A stretch of 64,000 bases of DNA from Marinithermofilum abyssi (GCF_014641195.1 NZ_BMHQ01000003.1:1-64000), one strand, 5' to 3'; shown: positions 25,538 to 34,474, counted from the first letter of the stretch. Notes: a model not told the origin generated them from the letters alone. Translations and numbers: made by a program.

Positions 25538-27073
25538 CTAGACCGATATTGTTGTCTCCTTCATTACCGCTTGTACCAGCTTGCCGCTCTGGATCAACTC
25601 AGTTGCCTGCTCGATATCCCGATGCCCTTCCCGGTCATCTGTGAGCGGAGGGAGCTGCCGACGGAGCAATTCATAGGCAGGAGAAGTTCCTTTTCCCATC
25701 TTTTTGTCCCCGGACTCCAAGGCTTGTGCAGCGCAGACGTACTCGATGGCCAGCACGTGAGTAAGGTTATCCAACACTTGGTGCAATTTGCGTGTAGCGA
25801 TGGAACCCATGCTGACATGATCTTCCTGATTGGCGGAGGAAGGGATCGAGTCCACTGAAGCGGGATGGCACAAGGTTTTGTTTTCCGATACCAAAGAGGC
25901 TGCCGTATACTGCAAAATCATATAGCCGGAGTGAAGGCCGCCGTTTCGGGTCAGAAAAGGGGGTAAACCGCTCAGTTGCGGGTTGACCAGTCTCTCGGTT
26001 CGCCGCTCGGAGATATTGCCGATCTCCGCCATGGCAATCGCCAGAAAGTCGGCTGCCAGTGCCAGGGGCTGACCGTGGAAATTGCCTCCGGAGATCACCT
26101 CATCCCCTTCCACAAACAAAAGGGGATTGTCGGTTGCTGCATTTAACTCGGTTTCGGTGACTTGGCAGGCGTAATGCCAGGTGTCTTTGGAAGCGCCATG
26201 CACCTGGGGAATACAGCGCAGGCTGTAGGCATCCTGTACCCGTTTTTCGCCGGGCTGAGTAACCCGACGGCTGTCGGCAAGGAGATGGCGCAAATTGGCA
26301 GCGGTAGTGATTTGCCCCCGATGTCCCCGTACCTGGTGCAGCAGCGGGTGAAAGGCATGGGGGATGCCGCCCAGGGCTTCAACCGTCATCGCAGCTATCG
26401 TATCTGCCGCCAGGAGCAGGTTTTTCCCGCGTATTACGGCAAGGCTTAATAGGCTGGCCATCATTTGGGTGCCGTTGATTAGAGCCAACCCTTCTTTTGC
26501 TTCCAAGGCCACTGGAGCAATCCCCGCTTGATCCAGCGCTGTCCGTGCCTGCATCCGCTGTCCGTTGACGATTACTTCGCCCTCGCCGATCAGCGGCAGG
26601 CTCATATGGGCCAAAGGAGCCAAATCCCCGCTGGCACCGAGGGAACCTTGGGACGGGACCACCGGGTGGATGCGGTGATTAAGCATTTGTACCAGCGTAT
26701 CTACTACCGAAGGGCGAATCCCGGAATATCCCTTGGCCAGCGCATTGGCCCGAAGGAGCATCATGCCCCGCACAACCTCTTCCGGCAAAGGGCCGCCCAC
26801 CCCGCAAGCATGACTGCGCAAGAGATTGCGCTGTAGCTCGGCGGTTTGCTGTTGGTTGATGACGGTATCGCTGAACTTGCCGAAGCCGGTAGTGATGCCG
26901 TAGATAGTGCGGCCTTGGGCAACCAAATCGGTAACCATCTGACGGCATCGGTTCATTTGAACTTTCGCATTTGCAGATAAATCAACCGATCGATAATGGC
27001 GAACCACTTCTTCAAAAGATTCCAGGGTGAGATGTTCTCCAGTCAAAGAAAGACGGGATACGGGCTTCATCAC
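25538..27073 (-). CDS. hutH: Histidine ammonia-lyase
   Basis: The product deaminates histidine to urocanate, the first step of histidine utilisation. The 511-aa protein has the MIO-forming Ala-Ser-Gly in GSLGASGDLAPLAHM, YGITTGFGKFSD near the N-terminus, and the family block LALAADFLAIAMAEIGNISERR. The start is GTG 27073 (9 nt after AAAGGAGG) or the ATG directly after it at 27070. No other hut gene is adjacent, unlike the hutPHUIGM operon of B. subtilis. A terminator-like hairpin in its leader suggests attenuation. Confidence 0.92.
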   Translation of the reverse strand: MMKPVSRLSLTGEHLTLESFEEVVRHYRSVDLSANAKVQMNRCRQMVTDLVAQGRTIYGITTGFGKFSDTVINQQQTAELQRNLLRSHACGVGGPLPEEVVRGMMLLRANALAKGYSGIRPSVVDTLVQMLNHRIHPVVPSQGSLGASGDLAPLAHMSLPLIGEGEVIVNGQRMQARTALDQAGIAPVALEAKEGLALINGTQMMASLLSLAVIRGKNLLLAADTIAAMTVEALGGIPHAFHPLLHQVRGHRGQITTAANLRHLLADSRRVTQPGEKRVQDAYSLRCIPQVHGASKDTWHYACQVTETELNAATDNPLLFVEGDEVISGGNFHGQPLALAADFLAIAMAEIGNISERRTERLVNPQLSGLPPFLTRNGGLHSGYMILQYTAASLVSENKTLCHPASVDSIPSSANQEDHVSMGSIATRKLHQVLDNLTHVLAIEYVCAAQALESGDKKMGKGTSPAYELLRRQLPPLTDDREGHRDIEQATELIQSGKLVQAVMKETTISV

Positions 27074-27110
27074 TGTCGCTTTCCTCCTTTATCAGAAAAA
27101 AGGAATAAGA

Positions 27111-27142
27111 AAAGGGGACTGGGTAAATACCCAATCCCCTTT
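27111..27142 (-). terminator. Leader terminator/attenuator upstream of hutH
   Basis: On the minus strand the arms GGGGATTGGGTA and ACCCAGTCCCC pair fully if one G-U is allowed; the plus-strand RNA would have a mismatch at that place. A U-rich tract follows, and then the hutH ribosome-binding site about 30 nt later. The position fits transcription attenuation before hutH. Confidence 0.6.
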
Positions 27143-27343
27143 TTTTGGTTGGTTAAGTGATGGCAGGGTGACACGGAAACTTCCCCTTTACTGGTCCGGA
27201 AGCAAAAGTTCCGATGGATTTTATATCTCTATAGTATGCTCCTCATTTATTTCGTGTTATGTCGGTGATCTCCTTCCTTACAGCCCAAGCACGGTAGAGC
27301 TAGTTGAATAATATATAGAAAATAATAGAAAGAAGGCGAAGCC

Positions 27344-27811
27344 ATGGCTTGTAATCACAAAAATCTTATCCGTAACGGTGGGTTTCAACATACATTGTCC
27401 CCTTGGAAAGGGAGCAGGGCTCGGTTGGTACCCAACCCGATAGTAGCTGGGGATACCTCCGTATCCATGTCAGCGGGCAGCAGACTCTTTCAAGTGAGAA
27501 AGGGAACGTTTCAGACCGAGTGTGCCTACTACCTCTATTTTCGGGTATTCAATAAAAGCGCGGCCGGTGTTCAGGCCGAGATGGTGGCCAGTGTGGCCTA
27601 TTTGGACGCTGCCGGCCGACTGCAACGATCTACCCCGCTTCTGGTGGAACCTCCTCACAAAAGTTCTCCTTCCTTTTCCTCCTACTTTGCGATTGTACCT
27701 CCCCCTGAACCGACCACCCGCTTCTTGGCGACGATTTTTCTCGTCAGCAAGGGCTCTGTCTTGATCGATTTTGTCAAAGTGGCGGCCCATGAGATTGAAA
27801 GACAGAACTAA
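27344..27811 (+). CDS. Hypothetical protein with beta-sandwich N-terminal domain (resembles domains preceding bacilli tandem-repeat proteins)
   Basis: The 155-aa protein starts NLIRNGGFQHTLSPWKG, then has alternating hydrophobic strands to the C-terminus (FATIFLV-type, VLIDFVKV). NLIxNGGFExxxLxPW is typical of carbohydrate-binding-like domains found at the N-terminus of tandem-repeat or collagen-like spore-surface proteins in Bacillales. Here no repeat region follows, and the protein ends after the domain. There is no signal peptide, as usual for spore-coat-associated proteins. ATG 27344 has AGAAGG upstream. The spore-surface role is inference. Confidence 0.5.
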   Translation: MACNHKNLIRNGGFQHTLSPWKGSRARLVPNPIVAGDTSVSMSAGSRLFQVRKGTFQTECAYYLYFRVFNKSAAGVQAEMVASVAYLDAAGRLQRSTPLLVEPPHKSSPSFSSYFAIVPPPEPTTRFLATIFLVSKGSVLIDFVKVAAHEIERQN

Positions 27812-27847
27812 CAAAGGGGGAAGGGAGAAAGAAATAGGAGGTGACCC

Positions 27848-29443
27848 CTAAAAGCATCGAAGGGACCGTATTTGGTTGATCCCCATGCGGGCGGCAATCA
27901 AGATTTCCTGACAGGGAGAGGTGTGCTGGACGGCAGTCAGATGAACATTGGCCAGTGTTGTTACGTGGTTTAAAAAAGCACGGATCGATCTCTCCCGATC
28001 CAGGTCGGACACACCCTGCCGCCACAGGTAACTCGTTTGCCGCGGGGCTTTTTTTCGGCCACTGACAGCAAATGACGGGAACTGCTCGGCTTTTCGAGAA
28101 TCGAAAGGCTTGGATGGGTTCCAATGGGCGTTTCTCCTTTGAGCGAATGTCCAGCGGGTATGCCAACCGGTTCTGTTCAGGAGCTGGATACTATGATCGA
28201 TGTGGATCCGTTTTTTCCAATAGGAAGTGGAGTTCTTTCCGATTGGTGAACGGATTTCCGAAAGAACTTGGTTGGCGATGTGGAAATAAGAGAGCGCGGC
28301 TCCGATTCGCCCTTTCTCCCATTTTGGCTGTTGTTTGGACAGATCCTCCCACAGCGCCGCCGCTCTATCAAACGTTCCCTGGTCATAGAAGTATTCAGCC
28401 AGTCGGTGGATGCCTTCTTCGTCGATCATCCGAAGATCTTTCAGCTGGTGCAGACGGTCAGCCGCACAATGGATAAATCCATCGTCATACAACTGGTGGG
28501 TGAGAATCAATGGAAGCTCCTGACCCAGCTGGGAGAATCGGTCCGCCAGCTTGATCATCCGGTACCCCACTGCGCGTTTGATCCAGTGCTCCAGAAACAG
28601 ATCGCGCTCCGAGATCGGACAAGGGGTGGATTTTTGTCGGATGATCCAATCGTCCATCCATGTAAACACGTTGGGTGTATGGATGGTGTCAAACAGGGGA
28701 GCGGCGGCAATCTGTTTCGTCCAAGCGCATAAGGCAATGTCCAGATGAAAAGGAGTGATAGCGTTTTCGTCCGAAATCTCCCGGCACAATGTATGTAAAA
28801 GGACGAGCGCTTCTTCGTAACGTCCGCCATGGATCAGGCAGTGGGCAAAGAGTTGCTTTCCTTCCGGAGTCAGCTCGGATTCGTTTTCCAGTACATTCGC
28901 TGCTTCCCTGTATGCCCCGATGTGGATCAGGGTGCGAGCCAGGGGATTTACATGATGGACAGAAGAGGGAGGGAGAAATACCTGCAACTTGCTTCGCACT
29001 TCCGAATCCTCCGCACCTGAGGCTGCAGCGTGCCGAGCGAGGGCTTGCAATGCGGTTTCGTCATGGGGGTATGCGTCCAATCCTTGAAGGAGCCATTCCT
29101 GGGAATCATCCGATTGACCCATTTTCTCGGCAATTTCCGCCATTTGACACAAAATGTTGGCCTTCTTTGCAGGATCGTTCGTCTGAGCGGCAGCCTGTTG
29201 AAAAATGTGCACGGCTTCTTCCCATAATCCCAGCCGATCATTGATTTCACCCAGCAGTACCATGAATTCGGGATGTTTTTGAAGGTGGTCGGTTTCCTTT
29301 TGCAGCCGGTGTTTGGCTTCCCGGATCTCGTTGGCATGGAGAAGTTGCTTCACTTGATCCAGGAGGGAGGAAACTGTCAGGGAAATTTTTCGGGGAACCG
29401 ATGCGGCCCTTTTTGTTTGGAAGTTGTTTCTTAATCGAGACAT
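27848..29443 (-). CDS. TPR-repeat protein
   Basis: The 531-aa protein is built of tetratricopeptide-like helical hairpins: EIREAKHRLQKETDHL, GLWEEAVHIFQQAAAQT, ANILCQMAEIAEKMGQ, GRYEEALVLLHTL and GTFDRAAALWEDLSKQQPKWEKG. The last ~110 residues are basic and not TPR-like. ATG 29443 is preceded by a perfect AAAGGAGGAGG; the three ATGs farther upstream are not. No enzymatic motif is present, so it is probably a scaffold or interaction protein. It is convergent with the 27344 gene; nothing indicates a partner. Confidence 0.65.
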   Translation of the reverse strand: MSRLRNNFQTKRAASVPRKISLTVSSLLDQVKQLLHANEIREAKHRLQKETDHLQKHPEFMVLLGEINDRLGLWEEAVHIFQQAAAQTNDPAKKANILCQMAEIAEKMGQSDDSQEWLLQGLDAYPHDETALQALARHAAASGAEDSEVRSKLQVFLPPSSVHHVNPLARTLIHIGAYREAANVLENESELTPEGKQLFAHCLIHGGRYEEALVLLHTLCREISDENAITPFHLDIALCAWTKQIAAAPLFDTIHTPNVFTWMDDWIIRQKSTPCPISERDLFLEHWIKRAVGYRMIKLADRFSQLGQELPLILTHQLYDDGFIHCAADRLHQLKDLRMIDEEGIHRLAEYFYDQGTFDRAAALWEDLSKQQPKWEKGRIGAALSYFHIANQVLSEIRSPIGKNSTSYWKKRIHIDHSIQLLNRTGWHTRWTFAQRRNAHWNPSKPFDSRKAEQFPSFAVSGRKKAPRQTSYLWRQGVSDLDRERSIRAFLNHVTTLANVHLTAVQHTSPCQEILIAARMGINQIRSLRCF

Positions 29444-29641
29444 CTTCCTCCTCCTTTCCGTCATCATCATGCTATGGGTTTGGATTCAGAAACATGCCTC
29501 TCGTTCTATCGGGAGTGTGAGGCGTTACCAGTAGGTGAGACGGGATTGTACTACTGCGGGAGAATCGACCTTCATCTTCCCGTTGCAAGGGAGTTGAAAT
29601 GATATAATAGATGGGAAATCGATAGGACAAGGGGATGTATG

Positions 29642-30091
29642 ATGAAAAAAGGCATGTGGCTTTTTTCTTGGGTACTGATCGTCGTACTAGCTGTTGCGGG
29701 GTGTTCGTCCGCATCAACGGACAAGGAATCTGTCGGCAAGCAAGCCTTTCCGGATTTTGTGGAAGCCTCCCAGGTTCCCGGAGCAAAAAAGGCTTACGCC
29801 TATGCTGCGAACCATTCGAAGCAGTTGGAGCATATTCCGTGTTACTGCGGCTGCGGGTCGTTGGGACATGACAGTGTGAAAAGCTGTTTCCTCAAAAAAG
29901 AGGGAGGCAAGCCGGAGTTTAACGACCATGGTGCCAACTGCGGGGTCTGTGTGAACGTGGTTTTGGATACGATGAAAGGGAAGCAGGATGGCATGTCTCT
30001 CAAAGAAGTACGGAAAGAAATCGAAGAGAAATACGAAAATGGGATGAACATGTCTCCCACAGATACTCCCGAACCGCCGAAGGGGATGTAA
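29642..30091 (+). CDS. PCYCGC-motif lipoprotein
   Basis: The product is a ~149-aa secreted lipoprotein. Residues 1-20 form a signal peptide with lipobox LAVAGCSS. The centre contains HIPCYCGCGSLGHDSVKSCF, the hallmark of the PCYCGC family, followed by further Cys (GANCGVCVNVVLD). The spaced Cys/His residues suggest metal binding. ATG 29642 is 7 nt after AAGGGG; the ATG one codon upstream is also possible. It is a single gene, and the role is unknown beyond the family. Confidence 0.8.
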   Translation: MKKGMWLFSWVLIVVLAVAGCSSASTDKESVGKQAFPDFVEASQVPGAKKAYAYAANHSKQLEHIPCYCGCGSLGHDSVKSCFLKKEGGKPEFNDHGANCGVCVNVVLDTMKGKQDGMSLKEVRKEIEEKYENGMNMSPTDTPEPPKGM

Positions 30092-30139
30092 GAAAAGAGA
30101 GGGAAAGCATACGATAACATCGTCACAGAATCCAGCAGT

Positions 30140-30262
30140 ATGAATCGGAATTTCACCACCAAAAAAGCGCTCCATAATGTACTAAAGGCGATAGGGGAGC
30201 GGCTGGAAGACCTGTGCCGCCCACGGGTTCACGTGATCCGGGAGACGGGGAATTCTTTGTAG
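30140..30262 (+). CDS. Possible 40-aa small protein
   Basis: The ATG at 30140 opens 40 codons (MNRNFTTKKALHNVLKAIGE to ...VIRETGNSL) with a basic, amphipathic-helix-like N-terminal half. A good terminator follows 16 bp after the stop, which suggests a transcript ends here. No clear ribosome-binding site is present, so it may instead be part of the long 3' untranslated region of the PCYCGC gene. Confidence 0.25.
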   Translation: MNRNFTTKKALHNVLKAIGERLEDLCRPRVHVIRETGNSL

Positions 30263-30277
30263 CAGAGGATGAGCCAC

Positions 30278-30306
30278 CCTCCGTGTTTTCCATGGAGGTT
30301 TTTTTT
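30278..30306 (+). terminator. Rho-independent terminator upstream of mntR
   Basis: The stem CCTCCGTG with CATGGAGG (one G-U) is followed by T8. It lies 186 bp after the PCYCGC gene. Confidence 0.75.
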
Positions 30307-30500
30307 CAGTGAAAGGATAGAATAAGCAGCAGGATTGTTATCCCGGCTCAACGAAGTGGCTATGGAAAACAGGGTCCTGATTTCTTTTTCCGCTGAGGGA
30401 AAATCTATGGTATACTTCACAGGCGAGCAATCATTTGTCATTTTCTTATTCTGTCGTATTGGACAGGTTTTGAATTGTAGATGGCTGGAGGGGATGAACC

Positions 30501-30935
30501 ATGCCGACGCCGAGTATGGAAGACTACCTTGAGAATATTTATAAACTGATTGAGCAAAAAGGGTATGCCCGTGTTTCCGATATAGCGGAAGCGTTGGAGG
30601 TACATCCCTCGTCCGTCACCAAGATGGTGCAGAAACTGGACCAGAGCAAGTATCTGGTCTATGAAAAATACCGGGGATTGGTACTCACACCGAAAGGGAA
30701 GAAGATCGGCAAGCGGTTGGTGGACCGCCATACCCTTTTGGAAGAATTTCTTCGGATCATCGGTGTTGAAGAGGATCTGATCTATAATGATGTGGAAGGG
30801 ATTGAGCATCATCTGAGTTGGGACTCCATCACCTGCATCGAATACTTGGTGGAGTATTTTCAAAAAAATCCCGAACGCATTGAAGAGTTGCGTGCCCTAA
30901 AAGAAGCAGATGAGTTGGAAGATGTGAACGGTTAA
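30501..30935 (+). CDS. mntR: Manganese-dependent transcriptional regulator
   Basis: The product is a DtxR-family repressor of manganese uptake genes. At 144 aa it matches MntR rather than the longer iron regulators, because the SH3-like domain is absent. The winged helix covers residues ~7-70 ([44 protein letters not shown]). The dimerisation/metal region contains [10 protein letters not shown], with the typical Glu/His ligands of MntR. GGAGGGG precedes the ATG. As in B. subtilis, it heads the mntR-yqhO block. Confidence 0.92.
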   Translation: MPTPSMEDYLENIYKLIEQKGYARVSDIAEALEVHPSSVTKMVQKLDQSKYLVYEKYRGLVLTPKGKKIGKRLVDRHTLLEEFLRIIGVEEDLIYNDVEGIEHHLSWDSITCIEYLVEYFQKNPERIEELRALKEADELEDVNG

Positions 30936-30936
30936 G

Positions 30937-30964
30937 CCCTATGGTATTACCCATGGGTTTTTTT
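30937..30964 (+). terminator. Terminator after mntR
   Basis: CCC(T)ATGG pairs with CCATGGG across a TATTA loop with one bulge, followed by T7. Confidence 0.7.
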
Positions 30965-31092
30965 GCATCGCTGCGACATAGGTATGTATGGGGATGTTAT
31001 TCAAATGGTAGAAAGCATGTTGAGAAACAGGGACCATTGGAGCAACAGAGCATCTTTTACAAAAGTTTGTCCAGTTCAACCATACCCGGGAG

Positions 31093-32052
31093 GTGTTCCC
31101 CATACGTGCTGATGCAGTGTTGGAAGGCGGAGGGATTAAAGCTTTCGGTCTGGTAGGAGCGTTAAGTGTCGCGGAGGAAAAAGGGTACGAGTGGCGGCAG
31201 TTGGCAGGAACGTCCGCCGGTGCCATGGTGGCCTCGCTGTTGGCGGCGGGATATACCAGCGGAGAGCTTTATAGGTTGCTGTCCAGACATGATTTCACCC
31301 AATTGATCCCCTACGCGTGGTACCAACGGGTTCCTTACTTTGGTTCCGGTGTTCGTCTGCTGTTGAAAAAAGGACTCTTTCCCGGACGGCCCTTGGAAAA
31401 ATGGATTGGGGAACTTCTAGCCCAAAAGGGCATCTATACTTTCGGCAACTTAAAAGACCGAAAACTGTCCATTATCGCATCGGATATCTCCCGCGGCAAT
31501 CTGCTGGTACTGCCGAATGACTTAGAAGAGTATGGGATTCCGGCGCACACCTTATCCGTCGCCCGGGCTGTCCGGATGAGCTGCAGCATTCCGCTTTTTT
31601 TCGATCCCGTGAAGGTGATGCACCGCCCGACGAAGAAGATTAGTTACATTGTGGATGGCGGTGTGTTGAGCAACTTTCCTGTATGGCTGTTTGACCAGGA
31701 AAATCCCCGCTGGCCCACTTTCGGGTTCCGGTTTCTGTCCGATTCGGGCGTCAATCCCCACGTGATCAACGGGCCGATTTCTTTGATTCGGGCCATGTTT
31801 TATACAATGATGGAAGCCCACGATAACCGGCACATCAAAGAACAGGACAAACTGCGGACGATTCAGGTTCCTACGCTGAATGTCAAGATGACGGACTTTG
31901 ATTTGACCGAGGTCAAACGGCAGCAGTTGTTTGATGCAGGAGCAGAAGCAGCACGAAACTTTTTCAAGGATTGGACGTTCCAGCAGTATTTAGCGATGCG
32001 GCGCGGGGATGGCCATATCGCTTTCCGTATGCGGCCGTCCCAATCGGGATGA
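31093..32052 (+). CDS. yqhO: Patatin-like phospholipase (YqhO)
   Basis: The ~317-320-aa patatin-fold serine hydrolase has the oxyanion-hole motif LEGGGIKAFG, the nucleophile elbow GTSAGAM, and the catalytic Asp in VDGGVLSNFP, and probably hydrolyses acyl esters of lipids in the cytoplasm. The start is unclear. GTG 31093 lies inside the GGGAGGTG ribosome-binding site. The codon correctly spaced 7 nt behind that site is ATA 31102, and the next GTG (31117) already lies within the conserved ADAVLEGGG block. The position between mntR and yqhP/yqhQ matches B. subtilis yqhO. Confidence 0.85.
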   Translation: MFPIRADAVLEGGGIKAFGLVGALSVAEEKGYEWRQLAGTSAGAMVASLLAAGYTSGELYRLLSRHDFTQLIPYAWYQRVPYFGSGVRLLLKKGLFPGRPLEKWIGELLAQKGIYTFGNLKDRKLSIIASDISRGNLLVLPNDLEEYGIPAHTLSVARAVRMSCSIPLFFDPVKVMHRPTKKISYIVDGGVLSNFPVWLFDQENPRWPTFGFRFLSDSGVNPHVINGPISLIRAMFYTMMEAHDNRHIKEQDKLRTIQVPTLNVKMTDFDLTEVKRQQLFDAGAEAARNFFKDWTFQQYLAMRRGDGHIAFRMRPSQSG

Positions 32053-32079
32053 ACGAAATAGAGAAAGGAGGGGATACCC

Positions 32080-32469
32080 GTGGGCAAGGAACAAAGCCGA
32101 GGTTCAGTCGTTCAATGTTTATCCTCAAAAGAAGAAAAGGCGCTTCCCGGCGCCATCCGGAAATGGGTGGCGGAAAAAAAGCAGGAACGGGGAGTGCATT
32201 TGCTGGAGCATGAAGATACCCAGTGGGTGTTGGTGGCTGCGGGGATCAAGCCCAATCCCGGTCACCAGTTGATCTATGAAGGAGAAGAGAATCGGGAAGA
32301 CCACTGTTATGTCAAAGTGAGCGAAATAAAACCCGAGCCGGGCAGGATGTATCCGCAGATCATTGTGTATCCGTATCTGCTCTTGAAGAAGAAGGATTCC
32401 GGAAAAACGCTCAAGGTTCGGACAGTCGAGAGAAAACCACTATTTGATGAGGACGGGAATAAGGATTAA
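32080..32469 (+). CDS. PrcB-like protein
   Basis: The 129-aa protein begins with a ~45-aa variable part, followed by WVLVAAGIKPNPGHQLIY and PQIIVYPYLLLKKKDSG. This resembles the PrcB C-terminal domain found in small Firmicutes proteins (protease-complex-associated family), and no signal peptide is visible. GTG 32080 has AAAGGAGGGG upstream. It follows yqhO by 27 bp and is probably co-transcribed; a bidirectional terminator lies just behind it. The function is unproven. Confidence 0.55.
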   Translation: MGKEQSRGSVVQCLSSKEEKALPGAIRKWVAEKKQERGVHLLEHEDTQWVLVAAGIKPNPGHQLIYEGEENREDHCYVKVSEIKPEPGRMYPQIIVYPYLLLKKKDSGKTLKVRTVERKPLFDEDGNKD

Positions 32470-32474
32470 CGCAC

Positions 32475-32506
32475 ACAAAAACCCAGCGCGGTCACTGGGT
32501 TTTTGT
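32475..32506. terminator. Bidirectional terminator, PrcB-like gene / yqhP
   Basis: A perfect 12-bp stem ACAAAAACCCAG / CTGGGTTTTTGT overlaps the last codons of the convergent yqhP. Confidence 0.85.
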
Positions 32507-32815
32507 ATTGCGTCCCGGTCCTTTTTTGTTGCCTTCGATTACGCGGAAAGATTGACGCTTTTTGGCGTATTTTTTTTGCCTGCCCTTGAACTTGGTCCCT
32601 TTCTTTAGCGGTTTGGGGGGGATGGAGGATCCCGGGTAGCTGAATCGAATCAGCCAGCGGGGCGGCCGTTTATACAGATAAATGATCACGGCTCCCACTC
32701 CGAGCATGGTCAAAGAGTATGCCGGCTGAAGAAACAGCAGCCGGAGGAAACCGACGACCATCAGGCCGTACAGAATGAAGCGCCACACGGATGGATGTTG
32801 GTTTTTCATCTTCAT
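32492..32815 (-). CDS. Small membrane protein (YqhP position)
   Basis: The 107-aa protein has two hydrophobic helices (FILYGLMVVGFLRLLFL and LTMLGVGAVIIYLY), followed by a strongly basic tail (PPKPLKKGTKFKGRQKKY). The position between yqhO and yqhQ, the size and the topology correspond to B. subtilis YqhP (SA1362-like family). The tail suggests binding to RNA, ribosomes or anionic lipids, but the function is not known. It lies downstream of yqhQ on the same strand with a 35-bp gap, so the two are probably co-transcribed. Confidence 0.65.
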   Translation of the reverse strand: MKMKNQHPSVWRFILYGLMVVGFLRLLFLQPAYSLTMLGVGAVIIYLYKRPPRWLIRFSYPGSSIPPKPLKKGTKFKGRQKKYAKKRQSFRVIEGNKKGPGRNTKTQ

Positions 32816-32850
32816 GAGAAGATCTCCCTCATTTCTTAAGGGTCCTTCAA

Positions 32851-33801
32851 TTATCCGGAACGGGCTAAATCAGATGATGGGTGTTGCTTGGCAGTCAACT
32901 CTCGATCCAGCTCATACATGCGGTGAAAGGCAGCCAATGCGACTTCCACCTGATGATCGTCCGGTTCCCTGGTAGTTAGTTTTTGCAGCCATAATCCCGG
33001 ATAGCCCAGTGTGTTGAGCAAAGGTATGTCCCGCAGCGCATTGGTAATGCGCAACACCTCGTAGGAGAGGCCGACGACTACCGGAATCAGAGCCAGTCGG
33101 ATCAGAATCCGATCCCATACATTGTCGTAACTGAAAAAGGAGTAGACGACCACGCCGACGAGAATCGTCAGGATGATGAAACTGCTGCCGCATCGGTAAT
33201 GCAGGGTCGATTGCTTCTGCACATTCTCTATAGTTAATTCTACCCCGGACTCATAGGCGTTAATCACTTTGTGCTCCGCGCCGTGGTATTGAAACAGCCG
33301 TTTCACCATCGGGGTTTGGGAGATTGCAAACAAGTATCCGAGTAGCAATAGGGTTTTGATACCGCCTTCAATAAGGTTTTGCAGGATCAGGTTGGTGACG
33401 ATTCCGTCAAACAACATACTGGCCAGAAAGGCCGGCAGAGCGGTAAAGAGGGCTTTCCCCAGAATCAGCGAGAGAACACCCACAGCAGCTACTCCCAGCA
33501 TCATCTGCAGACGGGAGGGCGGAGTTCCTGCCTCTTCTTCTCCGGGTTCCACTTCATATCTTTCCGTCGCAAACTGAAGGTGGCGGGAACCGGAAGCGCT
33601 GGCTTCCACCAAAACGACGATCCCCCGGATCAACGGGATCTTCTTCAACCCGCCCCAGGAAGATGGGACAGGCTTTGTCACCTCAAACGTTTCGATTTCT
33701 CCGTTTTTGCGGCGGATCGCCGTGACTTGGGATCGTTGGCCGCCAAACATGACGCCTTCCACGACCGCTTGACCGCCGTAAGCAATCGGTTTGTTTGACA
33801 C
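32851..33801 (-). CDS. yqhQ: DUF1385 membrane protein (YqhQ)
   Basis: The 316-aa DUF1385 protein has the N-terminal motif YGGQAVVEGVMFGG, four or so transmembrane helices in the middle (GVLSLILGKALFTALPAFLA, LLLLGYLFAIS, FIILTILVGVVVYSFF, LALIPVVVGLSYEV), and the conserved FQYHGAEHKVINAYE with invariant Gly-Ala-Glu-His, a possible metal site. The biochemical role of the family is not established. GTG 33801 has GAGGTGGTG upstream. Synteny with B. subtilis yqhQ supports the name. Confidence 0.88.
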   Translation of the reverse strand: MSNKPIAYGGQAVVEGVMFGGQRSQVTAIRRKNGEIETFEVTKPVPSSWGGLKKIPLIRGIVVLVEASASGSRHLQFATERYEVEPGEEEAGTPPSRLQMMLGVAAVGVLSLILGKALFTALPAFLASMLFDGIVTNLILQNLIEGGIKTLLLLGYLFAISQTPMVKRLFQYHGAEHKVINAYESGVELTIENVQKQSTLHYRCGSSFIILTILVGVVVYSFFSYDNVWDRILIRLALIPVVVGLSYEVLRITNALRDIPLLNTLGYPGLWLQKLTTREPDDHQVEVALAAFHRMYELDRELTAKQHPSSDLARSG

Positions 33802-33955
33802 TGGTGATGCACCACCTCAAGTTGTCCTATGCATTTATGAAAAAGATGTGTTTCCATTTTAACACAAAGGATTCGCTCCGGATATCACCGAACGTCTTGT
33901 GATGGGAGAAAGGAAGATGATGCATACTAACTGAGATCGAAGGAGGGTGATCCTA

Positions 33956-34474
33956 ATGGAATCCAATAAAGGAAAAACGAATGACTCCTTGCCGATGCAA
34001 ACAGAAGGGACAGCGAGCGAGCCTCCCACCGGTCATAAAACCCGTACGGCTTTGGAGCTGGGTTTTGCCGGTGGACTGATCTGGGGCGGGCTGTATTTTC
34101 TCTTGTACTTTCTTCATTTGTCCCAGTACGGCCCTTCGGTGTTCGTTGGCTGGTGGTGGAAGGAAAAAGCTTGGTGGACGCATCTGGCAGGAATCGGGGT
34201 TTGGGTGGTGCTGTCCTTAGTGTTTGCCCTGTTTTACCGATATGTGCTGCTCCGCTGGAACAACCGCGCTGTTCCACTGATATATGGTGCTGTTATCTGG
34301 CTGGTGTTGTTTGCTTTTGCCGCACCGCGGCTGGGATTGATGAAAGCAGCCGGGAAGTTGGATCGAGCGACTCTCGTAACCTCTCTATCCTTTTGTTTGT
34401 TGTACGGTTTGTTTGTGGGATACTCGCTGATCACGGAATATTTTTCGTCTGAACCCGAAGGATCCTCACCTTGA
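33956..34474 (+). CDS. yqhR: YqhR-type membrane protein
   Basis: The 172-aa protein has a polar N-terminus (~30 residues) and four hydrophobic segments: GLIWGGLYFLLYFLHL, GIGVWVVLSLVFALFYRYVL, LIYGAVIWLVLFAFA and LVTSLSFCLLYGLFVGYSLI. It corresponds in position and architecture to B. subtilis YqhR, a membrane protein of unknown function. ATG 33956 is preferred over GTG 33947, since AAGGAGGGTG lies 6-8 nt before it. It is divergent from yqhQ and upstream of aroQ. Confidence 0.75.
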   Translation: MESNKGKTNDSLPMQTEGTASEPPTGHKTRTALELGFAGGLIWGGLYFLLYFLHLSQYGPSVFVGWWWKEKAWWTHLAGIGVWVVLSLVFALFYRYVLLRWNNRAVPLIYGAVIWLVLFAFAAPRLGLMKAAGKLDRATLVTSLSFCLLYGLFVGYSLITEYFSSEPEGSSP

